From the NCBI RefSeq assembly GCF_000421265.1, contig NZ_ATWN01000013.1:41640-105639 (forward strand): a stretch of 64,000 nucleotides of DNA, in the 5' to 3' direction. The notes beneath the pieces were generated by a model. It made no database searches. It was not told the origin of the DNA and saw only the letters and a list, made by a program, of their open reading frames with translations. The position numbers and the translations under genes are program-made. Below, piece by piece: positions 1 to 7,927 of this stretch; position 1 is the stretch's first letter; every line of letters begins with the position of its first letter. This DNA is from Thalassospira lucentensis MCCC 1A00383 = DSM 14000 (GTDB lineage Bacteria; Pseudomonadota; Alphaproteobacteria; Rhodospirillales; Thalassospiraceae).

Positions 1-116
1 ATGGCATGACCTATGACGCATGGAAAGACAGCCATCAGGCCCCGGCATCCGATGCACAGAAACAGACGTTTCAGGATACCGCCCATCTGCACGCCAAAAT
101 TCCCGGTGCAAAATAA
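1..116 (+). CDS. C-terminal end of an unidentified protein (5' truncated)
   Basis: An open frame runs in from the left edge (codons start at position 3) and stops with TAA at 114-116. It gives about 37 residues ending HAKIPGAK. The tail is hydrophilic and I recognise no family. It lies 49 bp upstream of the acylphosphatase on the same strand, so the two may be co-transcribed. The spacer holds a small direct repeat, gccgccaaataa, at 118-129 and 131-142. Coding status rests only on the open frame. Confidence 0.45.
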   Translation, partial: GMTYDAWKDSHQAPASDAQKQTFQDTAHLHAKIPGAK

Positions 117-165
117 GGCCGCCAAATAACGCCGCCAAATAAGCAAGTAGGGAGACGACGTTCCC

Positions 166-480
166 ATGACCGACACACGCCCCGATCCTGCAACCGGTTC
201 TGGCAATATCGCCGTTCATGCCCGGATTGAAGGCCGCGTACAGGGCGTTTGGTATCGTGCCTGGACGGTGGAACAGGCCGTAAAGCGCGACTTGACCGGT
301 TGGGTGCGCAATCGCACCGATGGCACGGTGGAAGCCGTATTCTGTGGCTCGGTTGAGGCAGTGCGGTCAATGGTTGCCGCCTGCCATGACGGCCCCACCC
401 ATGCGCGGGTTGATCGTATTCACGAGGAACCGGCACTTGAAGACGGGTTTACGTCGTTTGAAAAGCGTTCAACCGCATGA
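166..480 (+). CDS. acyP: Acylphosphatase
   Basis: A cytosolic acylphosphatase of 104 aa that hydrolyses the carboxyl-phosphate bond of acylphosphates. The family signature GRVQGVWYR lies at residues 23-31 and the second motif, GWVRNRTDGTVEAV, at about 45-58. By homology to the animal enzymes, R31 binds the acylphosphate and N49 orients the catalytic water. The length is typical, with a short extra N-terminus of about 15 residues. The ATG at 166 is preceded by a purine-rich AGGGAGAC about ten bases upstream. The HAD phosphatase follows after 169 bp on the same strand. Confidence 0.95.
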   Translation: MTDTRPDPATGSGNIAVHARIEGRVQGVWYRAWTVEQAVKRDLTGWVRNRTDGTVEAVFCGSVEAVRSMVAACHDGPTHARVDRIHEEPALEDGFTSFEKRSTA

Positions 481-649
481 AACCCGCATGAGAACTGCCG
501 CGTGGCGGTTTTATCAAAGTGTCATAGATGCCTTTTTCCCAGTGATTTTGGAAAAAGGCTTTTTCTTTGCCGCACTGCAATGGCATGCTGCTGAGATCCT
601 GTCTGTATGGTCAGCTTCCAATGGGCGGGAAATCAACAGGGAGACTAAA

Positions 650-1504
650 ATGACATTTATTGCAAAATCCTTCGGTGTTGCCGCCATCATGGCGACCAGT
701 GCGTTTTGCGCATTTGGCGCAAGTGCGCAGGAACCGGCCCAGAATGATGGCCTGAACGGCACGCTTTGGCTTCAGACATCGGTTGAATATAAAACCACGG
801 CAATGTCTGTTTACGCTGGGGCGACCCGTCTTCTGCCGGCCGCGATTGGCGATCACAGCTGGACCGCCGCCCTTGAGCAGGACGGCAATTTCATGGCCAA
901 AAAACCGGCTGTGATTTTGGATGTTGATGAAACGGTTCTTGATAATTCGGCGTATCAGGCATGGGTGGTCACCGAAGGCACTCATTACAGCTCCAAAACC
1001 TGGGCGGCATTCGTCCATGACATGGTATCCACCCCGACACCGGGTGCGCTTGAATTCACCAAGGCGGCGGCAGCCAAGGGCGTTGAAGTGTTTTACGTGT
1101 CCAACCGTAAAGCCCCGGAAGAAGCCTCGACGATTGATAACCTGAAAAAATACGGCTTCCCGTTCGCTGATGAAAAGCACGTCATGCTGCGCGGTGAAAT
1201 CGAAACATGGGGCTCGGCCAAAGAACCTCGTCGTAAGGCAGTTGCCGACGATTACCGTGTGATCATGATGTTTGGTGATAACTTTGGTGATTTCACCGAT
1301 GACATTGATGGCACGCTTGATGAGCGCCTTGATGTCATGGCCAAATATGGGGATTACTGGGGCGAACGCTGGTTCATGCTGCCAAACCCAAGCTACGGTT
1401 CATGGGAATCGGCTGCCTTTGGTGGCGATTGGGGCAAGTCGGGCGATGAGCGTCGTCAGGACAAGCTTAACAGCATGGCCCCATGGGCGGGCCCGGCTGA
1501 ATAA
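650..1504 (+). CDS. Secreted HAD-family acid phosphatase (class B / e(P4) type)
   Basis: A phosphomonoesterase of the HAD superfamily acid phosphatase family (PF03767), 284 aa and probably periplasmic. A signal peptide covers residues 1-26 and ends GASA, giving likely signal peptidase I cleavage before Q27. No convincing lipobox is present although relatives are often lipoproteins. The nucleophile motif DVDETVLDNS is at 91-100 (D91 nucleophile, D93 acid/base), and a late acidic motif, FGDNFGDF, supplies further metal ligands. The frame is open from about 320, but only the ATG at 650 combines a GGGAGAC ribosome site with a signal peptide. The substrate (5'-nucleotides, NMN or others) cannot be read from the sequence. 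Confidence 0.9.
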   Translation: MTFIAKSFGVAAIMATSAFCAFGASAQEPAQNDGLNGTLWLQTSVEYKTTAMSVYAGATRLLPAAIGDHSWTAALEQDGNFMAKKPAVILDVDETVLDNSAYQAWVVTEGTHYSSKTWAAFVHDMVSTPTPGALEFTKAAAAKGVEVFYVSNRKAPEEASTIDNLKKYGFPFADEKHVMLRGEIETWGSAKEPRRKAVADDYRVIMMFGDNFGDFTDDIDGTLDERLDVMAKYGDYWGERWFMLPNPSYGSWESAAFGGDWGKSGDERRQDKLNSMAPWAGPAE

Positions 1505-1532
1505 GCCAGCGGCTTAGAACTTATGATATCTG

Positions 1533-1561
1533 GGGCGTCCGATGGTCCGGGCGCCCTTTTT
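1533..1561 (+). terminator. Intrinsic terminator after the HAD phosphatase
   Basis: An 8-bp stem (1533-1540 with 1549-1556, one G-U pair) and an 8-nt loop are followed by five Ts. It lies about 30 bp past the phosphatase stop. Confidence 0.8.
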
Positions 1562-1636
1562 GTTTGCCGATATGCGGGGTTCATTTTTGGGTAGCAAGGG
1601 TGATAGGGTTTTATCGCCTTACGCGAACCGCGCTTT

Positions 1637-2560
1637 ATGCTGGATGCCATGAAAAGCTCACCTGTCCCCGATTATCGTGACCGTATTCCGCTTGCCGTGG
1701 GAACGATCATTTTTACGGTTTTCGCTCTGTCATTGGGCGATGCGCTGATCAAGCAATCAAGCAGCACCTTTGTGATCTGGCAGATTTTTGTCATCCGCTC
1801 GGCCATCGCAATCCCGTTTCTTGTGGGCTATCTGGTGATCCGGTCGCCTGCATCCTTGCGCCTTGGGGATGCGGTGGGCTGGACCATCTTGCGCAGTCTT
1901 TTGCTGGTCGTGATGTGGATCAGTTATTACCTTTCGCTGCCGCATCTGACCCTGTCTGTCGCTGCTGCGACCTATTACACGCTGCCGATCTTTATCACCC
2001 TGTTTACCGCCGCCATCACCCAAAGCACAATCAGCAAAAAGGGCTGGCTTGCTGTCATTTTGGGGTTTGCCGGGGTGATTTTGATCTTGCGGCCGGATGC
2101 CGGGAGTTTTAACGGCTATGCCTTGCTGCCGTTACTGTCGGCCATGCTCTATGCCGTTGCGATGATCCTGACCCGGACCAAATGCCGGGCGGAACATCCG
2201 ATCAAGCTTTCCCTTGCGCTAAACTGTGCCTTTGTGGCGGTCGGCGGTGTGGCCGCCGCCCTGATCAGCATACTTTCTGATGAGGTGCGAGATGGCTTTC
2301 TGCTTGCCCCGTGGAGTGCGATGACGTTTTCGGACTTTGGCATAATGGCGATGCTGGCGGCCTCGATCCTGATTGGCAGCATCGGGGCGGCGATTGCCTA
2401 TCAAAACGGGCCATCGCCAATGATCGGCACCTTTGATTTTGCCTATGTCGGGTTTTCATTCATTTGGGGCGTTTTGTTCTTTGCCGAAACGCCCGATGCG
2501 CTGTCACTCGCCGGCATCATGATGATTATCGTTGCGGGCATAATCTCACTCAGGTCCTGA
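1637..2560 (+). CDS. EamA-family (DMT superfamily) transporter
   Basis: An inner-membrane protein of 307 aa with about ten hydrophobic helices arranged as two EamA repeats (roughly residues 15-145 and 160-305). This is the architecture of drug/metabolite or amino-acid exporters. The N-terminus before helix 1 is short and charged (DYRDR). Two starts are possible, ATG at 1637 or ATG at 1649, and neither has a strong ribosome site. It follows the terminator at 1533-1561, so it should have its own promoter. It converges with the DUF4336 gene, with about 40 bp between stops. The substrate is unknown. Confidence 0.88.
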   Translation: MLDAMKSSPVPDYRDRIPLAVGTIIFTVFALSLGDALIKQSSSTFVIWQIFVIRSAIAIPFLVGYLVIRSPASLRLGDAVGWTILRSLLLVVMWISYYLSLPHLTLSVAAATYYTLPIFITLFTAAITQSTISKKGWLAVILGFAGVILILRPDAGSFNGYALLPLLSAMLYAVAMILTRTKCRAEHPIKLSLALNCAFVAVGGVAAALISILSDEVRDGFLLAPWSAMTFSDFGIMAMLAASILIGSIGAAIAYQNGPSPMIGTFDFAYVGFSFIWGVLFFAETPDALSLAGIMMIIVAGIISLRS

Positions 2561-2601
2561 CCCGAGACAATTACGGTAACCTGTCGGGCTTTGGTGTTTT
2601 G

Positions 2602-3351
2602 CTATTTAAGAACCCAGCGAAAGGCACGTTTGAGTTCAGAAACCGCATTTGTGTCATACCACCGTCCGTGGGCCAAAATGACACGTGTCGGGTTCCAATC
2701 GATCATGGTTTGAACGCATTTTCGCAGGTTGTCTTTATGCCCGATAAAGGTCGCCCGCATGTCGCGTGGAGCCGAGCCATGCGGATCCATGGTGCCAAAC
2801 AGTCGAATGAAAAACCGCCAGATCGGGCTTTTGATTTTATCGGGTTCAAAATTCTCGATCAGATCGGTCAGGATCAGGGTCTCGGATGCGGTATGGAAAA
2901 ACACCGCTTCGTTGAGATATCCACCACGGACAAGAATCTGTTTGGTGTCATCTTGCCATTCGGGTTCTGGCGTATCGGCAAGTTCACCGTCAAATTGCAC
3001 GTCAAGCCCGACGGATTTTGCGCGTTTGGCCACACCGGGGGCACAGAATGCCTTGGCATTTGGATATGCCTTTTGCCAATCGGGGACCCCGGCATAATGA
3101 ATGGTGTTTGGCGCAATCAGAAAACGGACATCGCCAAGCGCGTCAATTTCTGCCCTTAACTGATCGCTCAGCCGAATGGGGGAGTGAATAAACAGTTTGT
3201 TGTTTGCCAGCCGCACGACCGTCATCCGGGTCGAAAACGGAAGTTTCATGCCCAGATACTGAAACCCGATCACCGGACCATCGACGATCCAGATATTGTC
3301 GCCAACGGGTTTAAGCGTATCAAGCGGGGCATAGGTCTCAACAGAAAACAT
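2602..3351 (-). CDS. DUF4336 family protein (metallo-beta-lactamase-like fold)
   Basis: A 249-aa protein matching the DUF4336 family, which is related to the metallo-beta-lactamase fold. It opens with PLDTLKPVGDNIWIVDGP and has the conserved stretch LIAPNTIHYAGVPDWQKAYP near residue 80, LILTDLIENF near 158 and an AHGRWY segment near the C-terminus. The classic HxHxDH zinc motif is absent, as is usual here, so catalysis is unproven. The ATG at 3351 follows an AGCGGAGGA ribosome site. It is the last gene of a likely minus-strand run with the FAD oxidase (33-bp gap) and TsaC. No function is assigned. Confidence 0.82.
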   Translation of the reverse strand: MFSVETYAPLDTLKPVGDNIWIVDGPVIGFQYLGMKLPFSTRMTVVRLANNKLFIHSPIRLSDQLRAEIDALGDVRFLIAPNTIHYAGVPDWQKAYPNAKAFCAPGVAKRAKSVGLDVQFDGELADTPEPEWQDDTKQILVRGGYLNEAVFFHTASETLILTDLIENFEPDKIKSPIWRFFIRLFGTMDPHGSAPRDMRATFIGHKDNLRKCVQTMIDWNPTRVILAHGRWYDTNAVSELKRAFRWVLK

Positions 3352-3384
3352 TGGGTTCTTTTCCTCCGCTAACTGGTATTTTCT

Positions 3385-4797
3385 TTACACGACCTTTCCG
3401 GGGTTCAGCCGGTTGTCGGGATCAATTGCGGCCTTAACCGCACGCAGCAATTTCAGCTTTTCCGCACTGGCATAATGAGCCAGTTCATCGCGCTTAAGCT
3501 GCCCGATGCCGTGTTCGGCACTGATCGATCCGCCAAGATCAGAAACAATGTCATGAATGACGCGGTTTAGGCTTTCCCAGTGCGCGAGATAGTCGGCCTT
3601 CTCCATATCCACCGGCTGGGTGAAATTGAAATGAATGTTGCCATCCCCGACGTGCCCAAACGGGCAGGGACGAATGCCCGGTATCAGGTCGCGCGCCGCC
3701 GCCATACCACGTGTCAGAAGATCGGGCACCGCGGACACTGGTACGGACACATCATGCTTGATGCTGCCGCCTTCAAATCCTTGCGCCTCGGGAATGCCTT
3801 CGCGGATCGCCCACAGGTTTTTGCGTTGCGCATCGGACTGCGCAAGGGTCGCATCACGCGCAAGCCCGCCTTCCATGGCATCGCCCAAAAGGTCGGTCAG
3901 CAAGGATTGCAGATCATCCTTGGGCCGTGATGACGTCAGTTCGATCAAAACATGCCAGTCGGTCGGGCTGGCAAGCGGGCGTGTCAGATTGGGCAAATGC
4001 GTCACCGACATGTCATGGGCAAAACCGCACATCAGTTCAAACGCAGCAACCGCATCGCCGGTCGTGCGCCGTGCGAGTGCCAGCAAATCAAGTGCGGCTT
4101 CGGGCGATGCCACCGCAACCCACGCAGTGGCAATATGTTTGGGGCGGGGAAACAGTTTTAAGGTCGCCTTGGTGATGATACCCAGCGTGCCCTCGGCCCC
4201 GATAAACAGATCGCGCAGGTCATAGCCGCTATTGTCCTTGCGCAGCTTTGATAACCCGTTCCAGATGCTGCCATCGGGCAAAACAACCTCAAGCCCCAGC
4301 ACCAGATCACGCGCATTACCATAGCGAATAACATTAAGCCCACCGGCATTGGTCGCAAGATTTCCGCCAATCTGGCAACTGCCCTCGGCGCCTAAGCTCA
4401 GCGGGAATAAAAGATCATGTTCCTCGGCCGCATCCTGAATGGATTTCAAGATTGCACCGGCCTCCACGGTTGCGGTGAAATCACGGGCATCCAGCTCGAC
4501 AATCCTGTTCATCCGTTTCAGGTTCAAAAGAACCTGATCCTGACCGGCAACCGCCCCGCCACAGCGCCCGGTATTGCCGCCTTGCGGAACGACGGCGATG
4601 GCGTGCGCGGCACAGATGGCAACCGCCTTGGCGACTTCATCGGTGGTTGCGGGAAACAGGATGATATCGGCATGGCCTTCGAATTTGCCGCGTGCCTCAT
4701 GGTTGTGCGTTTCAAGAACATCACGTTCCATGCTCCAGCCTTTCGGGCCAAGCAGGTCTTTGAGTTCAAGGATCGCGGCATCGCGCGGGCGGGTCAT
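3385..4797 (-). CDS. FAD-binding 2-hydroxyacid dehydrogenase (GlcD / D-2-hydroxyglutarate dehydrogenase type)
   Basis: A 470-aa flavoprotein that oxidises a D-2-hydroxyacid. The PCMH-type FAD domain carries PQGGNTGRCGGAV at about 70-82 and GAEGTLGIITKATLKLFPRP at about 200-219. The C-terminal FAD-oxidase domain carries HVGDGNIHFN and SAEHGIG, the metal and substrate-binding signature of D-lactate and D-2-hydroxyglutarate dehydrogenases, and ends DPDNRLNPGKVV. I chose ATG 4797 rather than 4851: a GGAG lies 13 nt upstream and this start clears the upstream tsaC stop by 16 bp. Whether the substrate is 2-hydroxyglutarate, lactate or glycolate is not determinable. Confidence 0.92.
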   Translation of the reverse strand: MTRPRDAAILELKDLLGPKGWSMERDVLETHNHEARGKFEGHADIILFPATTDEVAKAVAICAAHAIAVVPQGGNTGRCGGAVAGQDQVLLNLKRMNRIVELDARDFTATVEAGAILKSIQDAAEEHDLLFPLSLGAEGSCQIGGNLATNAGGLNVIRYGNARDLVLGLEVVLPDGSIWNGLSKLRKDNSGYDLRDLFIGAEGTLGIITKATLKLFPRPKHIATAWVAVASPEAALDLLALARRTTGDAVAAFELMCGFAHDMSVTHLPNLTRPLASPTDWHVLIELTSSRPKDDLQSLLTDLLGDAMEGGLARDATLAQSDAQRKNLWAIREGIPEAQGFEGGSIKHDVSVPVSAVPDLLTRGMAAARDLIPGIRPCPFGHVGDGNIHFNFTQPVDMEKADYLAHWESLNRVIHDIVSDLGGSISAEHGIGQLKRDELAHYASAEKLKLLRAVKAAIDPDNRLNPGKVV

Positions 4798-4813
4798 TGT
4801 GGCATCGCTCCGC

Positions 4814-5809
4814 TTATGGCGATGGGTGCGGTGCGCGCGGCGCACTGGCACGTTTCATGCGGTCATTGATCGCAAGTCCAAGCCCGGTATCGGGGATCGG
4901 CGCAATGGCAATCCCGTCAAAGCGCTTCTGATCGGCTTCATGCAGGCGGGCAAACAGGTTTGCCGCCGCTTCAACGTCATCCCCGGATTTGGAAAGCCAT
5001 AAGACCGCATCAAACCCCTTGGTCACGCAATCGCCAAACCCCAGCAGGATTTCATGACCATATTTGGCTTTGTCGGGTGCCGTGGCCTCAAGTCGTACCG
5101 GCAATCCCGGCGCATAATGGCTGGTCAGCATGCCGGGGCTTTTGGGCGCACTGTCATCGGTCTCGGCCATGATGACCTCGGTGCCAAGAACCTGGGCAAC
5201 CTGTTCCTTGGTAATCCCGCCGGGACGGAGCATCACCACCCGATCCGTGGTCAGATCAATCACCGTGCTTTCAAGCCCGACACCACACGGCCCGCCATCC
5301 AAAATCATCCCAATCGCATTGCCCAGCGAATGGGCAACATGCCCGGCCGTGGTCGGGCTGATGCGCCCGGACTGATTGGCCGAGGGGGCCGCCACGGGGC
5401 GGCCAACCGCACGGAGCAACTCACGCGCCATCGGATGGGCCGGAACGCGCACCGCAATGCTGGGCAGGCCCGCCGTGGTCAGTTCGCACACCGTGCTGTC
5501 GGAACGTTTTGGTAAAACCAGTGTTAGCGCACCGGGCCAGAATGCAGCGGCCAGCTTGTCGGCCCGTGCATCAAATGTTGCATGGGCGGCGGCGGCATCG
5601 CGGTCGGGAAAATGGCTGATCAGGGGGTTAAAGCTTGGGCGTTGCTTGGCGGCGTAAATCCCGGCAACCGCATCGGCATTGGTGGCATCCGCCCCCAGCC
5701 CATAAACCGTCTCGGTCGGAAAGGCGACCAATTCACCCGCACGCAACTTTCCCGCCGCTTGGCTCAGCGCACCTTCGGAATAGGGACGAATGGTCAGGGC
5801 CGGAGACAT
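4814..5809 (-). CDS. tsaC: L-threonylcarbamoyladenylate synthase (two-domain Sua5 type)
   Basis: Makes threonylcarbamoyl-AMP from threonine, bicarbonate and ATP, the first step of t6A37 tRNA modification. Its 331 aa comprise an N-terminal YrdC domain (PTETVYGLGADA at about 31-42, KQRPSFNPL near 55, SANQSGRISPTTAGHV near 145) and a C-terminal Sua5 domain after a KSPGMLTSHYAPG linker. That makes it the long Sua5 form rather than the short bacterial TsaC. It is first in a minus-strand group with the FAD oxidase and DUF4336 protein, which have no obvious link to tRNA modification. Confidence 0.93.
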   Translation of the reverse strand: MSPALTIRPYSEGALSQAAGKLRAGELVAFPTETVYGLGADATNADAVAGIYAAKQRPSFNPLISHFPDRDAAAAHATFDARADKLAAAFWPGALTLVLPKRSDSTVCELTTAGLPSIAVRVPAHPMARELLRAVGRPVAAPSANQSGRISPTTAGHVAHSLGNAIGMILDGGPCGVGLESTVIDLTTDRVVMLRPGGITKEQVAQVLGTEVIMAETDDSAPKSPGMLTSHYAPGLPVRLEATAPDKAKYGHEILLGFGDCVTKGFDAVLWLSKSGDDVEAAANLFARLHEADQKRFDGIAIAPIPDTGLGLAINDRMKRASAPRAPHPSP

Positions 5810-6613
5810 GTATCAATCCGTCTAGAGAATAAGTTGTTGAGATACCTAGCGATGATACTGAGGGAAAACAAGCTGGTTTCAAAGTCAATTACAAAATCTG
5901 TGTTGTTTTATAAAAGACGTTGTCCATTTATCAGGCTAGCGTTCAGTATATCTGATGCCATTTACGGTCTGTGAGATGTCGTACGCTCGAATATTTTTAA
6001 AGGCATTCGCACTGAGCGCTGGTTTAACCTTACCAGTGGCTCTGATTGATATGCTTGTGATGTTCGTGAAGTAGCAATTGTGTGATCTGTGTGATGGCTT
6101 TTAGCCAGTGCTTAAAATATCAAGCGCACAAGCTGCCTGACAAGTTCAGCGAGACCAGCCGAAACAATTGCCATGCAATGATCAAGAATTTTAGTCGTTG
6201 AATTTTTCTGTTTGGAAGGCATCCGCGAATCTCCAAAAACTCTCCTCGCGAAGAAAGTATTTGGAAATCGTTAATATCCTCTGAACCGAACGGAATATTT
6301 CCCAAGAGTTCTCATAAACAGCGCAGCGCCGCCATACAGAATGGCGGCGCCAATTTACGCTCTAGCCCGACTTCGCCCCGCGGTGGTGAAGATGGACCGC
6401 GTCGCCGTGATTCCGGCGGCTATTTACGTCACCTACACGTTGTGTGGCGATAAGACATGTGTAATTCAGATGCGTGAAAAAGTCAAGGAAACTGCGGATT
6501 TCAGCCGATTTATTTTTGGCTGAATTACTTGCGGCCTGTGCCTTGTGCAGCGCACACAGCACAAGCCGCTGATCATGCTTTGAAATTCGTTTTCGGCCCG
6601 CTGTTGCGAAGGA
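5810..6613. other. Gene-poor 800-bp spacer
   Basis: Upstream of tsaC on the minus strand and downstream of cysQ. The left half is AT-rich. The only open frames (for example 6120-6305 minus) lack ATG starts with ribosome sites and resemble nothing I know. The right part holds a perfect hairpin (6326-6350) and a second imperfect one near 6371-6393. The tsaC promoter must lie close to 5830-5950. It could be decayed accessory DNA. Confidence 0.5.
6326..6350. repeat. Perfect inverted repeat (10-bp stem, 5-nt loop)
   Basis: gcgccgccat at 6326-6335 pairs perfectly with 6341-6350 across the loop acaga. No T-run follows on either strand, so it is not a standard terminator. It lies in the spacer between cysQ and tsaC. 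Confidence 0.6.
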
Positions 6614-7429
6614 TTAATCCTGATATTTTACCGGCACAGATGGGCTGCGCGCGATGAAGAACGGATTACGAAAATCGGCCTTGCCGTAAACAAAACGCGA
6701 CCCATCCATATTTTCAATCACACCACCCGCGGCCTTTAAAACTGCGTGGCCGGCCCCGATGTCCCATTCCATGGTCGGGCCAAGGCGCGGATACAGGTCC
6801 GCTTCACCGGCTGCCACCAAACAGAGTTTCAGCGAACTTCCCGCCGGGCGCAGTTCCTTGACCGGAAGATCACCGAGAAACGCCTTCATCGCCTCTGGAT
6901 CGCCGTGCGAGCGTGATCCGACGACAACAACCCCGTCTTCGGGCATGTCGCGCACCGTGATGTCGGTGATGGTCGGGGTGACGTCGCCGTCGATCAGCTT
7001 GGCCCCACGCGGATCGCCGTAATAAAGCTTTTCAATCGCCGGGGCATAGACAACGCCCAGAACCGGCTGACCCTTGGCGATCAGCGCGATATTGACCGTG
7101 AACTCACCATTGCGTTTGATAAATTCCTTGGTCCCATCCAGCGGATCGACCAGCCAGAAAAAATCCGTCTCGCCGTCAACATCGGGCACATCGCCCTTGG
7201 CAGCACTTTCCTCAGACACGATTTTAACGTCCGGGGTCAGGGCGCGCAGACCAGGCAAAATGACCGCCTCGGCGGCGTCATCTGCCTCGGTCACCGGCGA
7301 TGCATCTTCCTTGGAGCGCACATCGAAATCGGTTTTATAGATTTCCATCATCGCCGCACCGGCTTTGCGGGCAATTTCGATCAAACCGTTTTCAAGGGCA
7401 TCGGCATCGGCGGGCAGGGCAATGGTCAT
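6614..7429 (-). CDS. cysQ: 3'(2'),5'-bisphosphate nucleotidase CysQ
   Basis: Hydrolyses PAP/PAPS to AMP/APS, recycling the by-product of sulfate assimilation and phosphopantetheinyl transfer. It has 271 aa and belongs to the inositol-monophosphatase superfamily. Metal-binding motif 1 is WLVDPLDGTKEF at about 91-102, and the C-terminal motif WDIGAGHAVLKAAGG at about 224-238 supplies the last aspartate. The EES of VSEESA (about 72-77) is the upstream glutamate ligand. The length is typical. The ATG at 7429 has only a weak GAGA upstream. Inositol-1-phosphatase activity is the alternative, but the LDGTKEFI form favours CysQ. Confidence 0.93.
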   Translation of the reverse strand: MTIALPADADALENGLIEIARKAGAAMMEIYKTDFDVRSKEDASPVTEADDAAEAVILPGLRALTPDVKIVSEESAAKGDVPDVDGETDFFWLVDPLDGTKEFIKRNGEFTVNIALIAKGQPVLGVVYAPAIEKLYYGDPRGAKLIDGDVTPTITDITVRDMPEDGVVVVGSRSHGDPEAMKAFLGDLPVKELRPAGSSLKLCLVAAGEADLYPRLGPTMEWDIGAGHAVLKAAGGVIENMDGSRFVYGKADFRNPFFIARSPSVPVKYQD

Positions 7430-7528
7430 TGCAATCTCATGTGTTGGCGTGAAATTTGTATCGCAAAGGGCATAGGGAATTTTACTGCCAAGGTCCAGAC
7501 CCTAAACGATGGACAACTGGGGTTTGCT

Positions 7529-7915
7529 TTATTTCCCGGCGATTGCGGCCTTGAATGCGGTGATCAAATCATGGTGAAGCTGATCATGGCCCGGCACAAT
7601 GGGACCAGCATCTGGGGTTGGGGAAATACCGGCCACAATGTCGTTTTTCGCCAAATCAGGCAGCAGGCTTTCCATCAATTCCACCAGCGTAATCGCGGTT
7701 GGGACATAGCCGGTTTTGGCCGCATCTTCCCAGTGTGCGGCATCATCACGCGATGGGAAAAATGGACAGAATTTCTGCCCGTCATCGCCGGGACACAGAA
7801 GCCAGCCATTGCGATAAAGCCCCCAAACCCCTTCGAAGGTGGCAACGGCACTCAGAAAATCGGCATAGCGGTTGTTTGGGTCTGTTGTTGCGGTGATGTT
7901 TGTAACGGTCGCGAT
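7529..7915 (-). CDS. DUF2750-like protein with an apparent ATC start
   Basis: An open frame encoding about 128 residues, including FEGVWGLYRNGWLLCPGDD, QKFCPFFPSRDDAAHWEDAA and a conserved YVPTAITLVELME segment. I match this to the DUF2750 family, a small domain of unknown function. There is no ATG, GTG or TTG near the expected N-terminus. The frame is bounded upstream by the TAA that ends the MEMO-AMMECR1 gene, and the first plausible initiator is ATC at 7915-7913, eight bases after an AAAGGG ribosome-binding sequence. It is therefore either translated from ATC, coupled to the upstream stop, or a recently damaged gene. Intact downstream coding argues for function. Confidence 0.7.
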   Translation of the reverse strand: MATVTNITATTDPNNRYADFLSAVATFEGVWGLYRNGWLLCPGDDGQKFCPFFPSRDDAAHWEDAAKTGYVPTAITLVELMESLLPDLAKNDIVAGISPTPDAGPIVPGHDQLHHDLITAFKAAIAGK

Positions 7916-7927
7916 GGTCTTGACCCT

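Noticed and set aside
320..649. 110-codon upstream extension of the HAD phosphatase frame
   Set aside because: It overlaps the acylphosphatase gene and would bury the signal peptide. ATG 650 has a ribosome site and a proper signal sequence.
6120..6562. Short frames of 60-66 codons in the gene-free stretch
   Set aside because: They lack supported starts, overlap the hairpins and resemble no family.
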